The notes under the pieces are model-generated. The model was not told the origin of the DNA. It saw only the letters and a program-made list of their open reading frames with translations, and made no database searches. A stretch of DNA of 64,000 nucleotides from Curvibacter delicatus NBRC 14919 (GTDB lineage Bacteria > Pseudomonadota > Gammaproteobacteria > Burkholderiales > Burkholderiaceae_C): positions 62,001 through 126,000 of the forward strand of contig NZ_BCWP01000005.1 in NCBI RefSeq assembly GCF_001592265.1. Direction: 5' to 3'. The first letter of the stretch is position 1. Each line of letters begins with the position of its first letter. Shown piece after piece: positions 62,102 to 64,000 of this stretch. Both the position numbers and the translations under genes were made by a program.

Positions 62102-62995
62102 CTAGGCGCTTGCGGCCAGGAAAGCCGCCACCTCCTGCTGAAACAGCCGGTGTCCCTTTTGCAGGTGCATCATGTGCCCGGCATCGGGGATCACTACGTA
62201 TCTCTTGTAGGAGTGCGGCAACTGGCGGAAGAAGGGCAGCAGGCCGTCGAGATCAGCCACGTCATCGTATTGCCCGTGGATCATCATCACCGGCACCGTC
62301 AGGCGCGTGGCGTCCACCATCGGCAGCCTGGTCAGCAGATCGACCTGCGGGCCGGTGGGTGACCTTGTTTCCACCAAGGCCGCCGAGCGGGCAAACGCCT
62401 CCACCACGGCCGGTTCATTGGCCTCGGGCGGCGTCATCGAATCGAAGCGCAGCTTCCAGCCGGACTCGGTGATGCGGATGTAGGGCGAGCGCTGGAAGGT
62501 GGCCAGCCGCGGGCGGCGCGCCAGCAGATCCGGGCTGTGGGCATGCATCTGCGCATAGCTGATGTAACGCGCCACCTTCTGCGGATGCGCCATCACGAAC
62601 ATGCCGCCGTACTGCGTGCCCCAGGACCAGGCCAGCAGATGCACCTGTGCCACGCCGCGCCACTGGCACACGGCATCCACCACCGCATTCAGGTCGGCAC
62701 TGGCTTGTTCTGTGCTCAGGTGGTCGTCGGGATGCGTCGAGCTGCCGAAGCCCCGCACATCGAGCGCGAACACATCAAAGCCTTGCTGCGCCAGGAAGTC
62801 CATCAGGCTGTAGCTCGGGTGGCCCGGCACCTTCAAGTCAAAGCTCTCGCGCCCGGCGGTGGCCGAGCCGTGCGCCAGCACCACCACAGGCTTGTCGCGT
62901 GGCGTGCCCAGGTACTTTTCCCAGACAAAAAGCCGGGTGTCACCCTGGGTGACCCAATGCGACTCGCCGTGCACCGCCTGGCCGTCTGCCTGCAT
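62102..62995 (-). CDS. Alpha/beta hydrolase
   Basis: 297 residues. HG oxyanion loop is LAHGSATAGRES, the strand FALDVRGFGSS follows, the nucleophile elbow is AWSWG with S124, and the terminal catalytic histidine is in IPDAGHMMHLQKG. No signal peptide was seen. The substrate cannot be guessed; esterase, lipase and haloalkane-type members share these motifs. It is convergent with prfC, with 10 bases between stops, and divergent from the HAD gene. Confidence 0.85.
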   Translation of the reverse strand: MQADGQAVHGESHWVTQGDTRLFVWEKYLGTPRDKPVVVLAHGSATAGRESFDLKVPGHPSYSLMDFLAQQGFDVFALDVRGFGSSTHPDDHLSTEQASADLNAVVDAVCQWRGVAQVHLLAWSWGTQYGGMFVMAHPQKVARYISYAQMHAHSPDLLARRPRLATFQRSPYIRITESGWKLRFDSMTPPEANEPAVVEAFARSAALVETRSPTGPQVDLLTRLPMVDATRLTVPVMMIHGQYDDVADLDGLLPFFRQLPHSYKRYVVIPDAGHMMHLQKGHRLFQQEVAAFLAASA

Positions 62996-63041
62996 ACAAG
63001 CGCCTCATGTAAAGTTGGCCAAATTCTCTCTCAATCGCGCC

Positions 63042-63887
63042 ATGCAGGCTCTGACCCAATGGTCCGCCGACGATCGACGATCGATCATCGGCGTGCTGAC
63101 CGACATCGACGACACACTGACCACCGAAGGCGCCATCACGCCCGACGCCCTGCAGGCCCTGGCCGACCTGCAGGCCGCCGGCTTGCATGTGATCCCGATC
63201 ACGGGCCGCCCCGTCGGCTGGAGCGAACCATTCGCGTTGAGCTGGCCGGTTGATGCGATCGTGGCGGAGAACGGCGCCGTCGCCCTGATCCAGCCCCGCC
63301 CCTCCGCAGAAAACATCAGCAAAAACAACCTACAGGCCTTGCCAGATCAGCGCAAGGCGCTATCAAAACGATATCAACAGGACGCCACCACCCGTGCTGC
63401 CAACTTCGCACGCATGCAGCAGGTCGCCCGGCGCGTGCTGCATGAGGTGCCCGGCACGATGCTGGCCGAGGATTCGCCGGGCCGCGAGACCGACATTGCC
63501 ATCGACCACAGCGAGTTCACCCACCTGCCGCCCGACCGGATCGCGCAGGTGGTGCAGATCATGCAAAGCGAGGGCATGTGCGCCACCGTGAGCAGCATCC
63601 ACATCAACGGCTGGTTCGGTGCCCACAACAAGCTGGAGGGTGCACGCTGGATCGTGCGCGAGCTGCTGGGCCGCGAACTCGACGCCGAGATCACCCGCTG
63701 GGTCTATGTGGGCGACTCCACCAACGACCAGCTGATGTTCCAGCACTTCCCCTTCAGCGTGGGCGTGGCCAACATCCGCCGCTTCGAGGCCGAGCTCACG
63801 CACCAGCCGCGCTTCATCACGCCAAGCGAGCGCGGCACCGGCTTTGCCGAGGTGGCGCGCGCCCTGCTGGCCGCGCGCGTGGGCTGA
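63042..63887 (+). CDS. HAD-superfamily phosphatase, Cof/mannosyl-3-phosphoglycerate phosphatase-like, with repeat-derived segment
   Basis: 281 residues. Motif I is LTDIDDTLT (nucleophile D21, acid D23), motif II ITGRP, and motif IV GDSTNDQLMF. The C2-type cap lies between. About residues 90-112 (ISKNNLQALPDQRKALSKRY) are encoded by a family A repeat in reverse orientation, directly after NGAVALI. The gene stays open. Substrate is unknown; sugar phosphates are usual for this branch. ATG 63042 begins the family N-terminus. Confidence 0.82.
   Translation: MQALTQWSADDRRSIIGVLTDIDDTLTTEGAITPDALQALADLQAAGLHVIPITGRPVGWSEPFALSWPVDAIVAENGAVALIQPRPSAENISKNNLQALPDQRKALSKRYQQDATTRAANFARMQQVARRVLHEVPGTMLAEDSPGRETDIAIDHSEFTHLPPDRIAQVVQIMQSEGMCATVSSIHINGWFGAHNKLEGARWIVRELLGRELDAEITRWVYVGDSTNDQLMFQHFPFSVGVANIRRFEAELTHQPRFITPSERGTGFAEVARALLAARVG
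63310..63379 (-). repeat. Dispersed repeat family A, copy in frame inside the HAD gene
   Basis: On the minus strand it reads TGATATCGTTTTGATAGCGC, then CTTGCGCTGATCTGGCAAGG and CCTGTAGGTTGTTTTTGC. The first block repeats the phrB-end copy core TATCrTTTTGATAGC, and the rest keeps the order GCGCT, GGC, AGG. It adds about 23 codons to a phosphatase. Confidence 0.68.
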
Positions 63888-63916
63888 ATCGCGACCGATC
63901 GCCCCACTTGTGCGGC

Positions 63917-64000
63917 CTAGCGCAGTTCATCCAGAACGCCGCGCAGCAAGTCCAGCCCCTGCGTCACCTCCTGCGCACGGGTGTTGAGCGCCGGCATGAA
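63917..64000 (-). CDS. C-terminal end of an unidentified gene
   Basis: The last 27 codons before a TAG stop read FMPALNTRAQEVTQGLDLLR and then GVLDELR. The pattern (a proline-asparagine turn followed by a terminal helix ending at the stop) resembles the end of class III aminotransferases, but this is too short to assign. It is convergent with the HAD gene, with 29 bases between stops. Confidence 0.45.
   Translation of the reverse strand, partial: FMPALNTRAQEVTQGLDLLRGVLDELR

Noticed and set aside
1-64000. tRNA, rRNA, CRISPR array, insertion sequence, prophage or toxin-antitoxin locus
   Set aside because: Nothing with cloverleaf arms, regular spacer-repeat units, transposase or phage motifs was found on reading; tRNAscan and an IS search would settle it.

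Overview
The window is a gene-dense, high-GC chromosomal segment with housekeeping operons on both strands. No rRNA, tRNA, CRISPR array, insertion sequence or prophage was seen. Gene content and order point to the Burkholderiales, most likely the Comamonadaceae: rubredoxin ahead of pilG-pilH-pilI-pilJ-chpA, dusB-fis-purH, algH-yqgF-pyrR-pyrB-pyrX, a SAH riboswitch before ahcY, a Bug-type binding protein, and two dispersed repeat families that I associate with that family. The genus cannot be fixed by eye.

Region 1 (1-4223) is a sulfur/sulfide module: a partial exported metallo-beta-lactamase-fold protein, a YeeE/YedE thiosulfate-type permease, cytochrome c plus the flavoprotein subunit of flavocytochrome c sulfide dehydrogenase, an exported DsrE-like protein and a thiol-containing ArsR repressor. 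A similar AT-rich element precedes both the permease and the repressor. Region 2 (4232-7077) is a divergent ferric-iron type ABC permease/ATPase pair. Region 3 (7081-13326) is the pyrimidine operon algH-yqgF-pyrR-pyrB-pyrX-plsC, with photolyase running the other way. Region 4 (13356-23070) is the type IV pilus chemosensory operon, headed by a 57-residue rubredoxin. Region 5 (23163-29381) holds thiD, hemL, a crotonase-fold protein without the usual catalytic glutamates, and dusB-fis-purH with an intrinsic terminator in its leader.

Region 6 (29530-40042) mixes a DedA-like membrane protein, a cyclic-nucleotide-domain/SLC13 transporter fusion coupled to a membrane-anchored binding protein, ychF, a Bug protein, a MOSC protein, a ubiquinone hydroxylase, dsbC and an M61 peptidase. 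Region 7 contains two phenylacetate units, paaG-paaI-paaK (40043-42603, minus) and paaABCDE (52065-55815, plus). Both are preceded by nearly the same TetR-type palindrome. Between them lie tyrS, an M23 peptidase, anmK, erpA, bactofilin, a DUF6776-like protein, rplM-rpsI with a clear promoter, a serine/threonine kinase and rlmJ. Region 8 (55834-64000) has the methyl-cycle operon ahcY-tlyA-metF under a SAH riboswitch, nitronate monooxygenase, prfC, an alpha/beta hydrolase, a HAD phosphatase and the end of one more gene.

The most unusual signals are: copies of one dispersed repeat that lie in frame inside paaD and the HAD phosphatase gene and supply stop codons to phrB and hemL; the CNMP-SLC13 plus binding-protein pair; the shared paa operators; and the dusB leader terminator. 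All family calls come from reading motifs, not from database searches.
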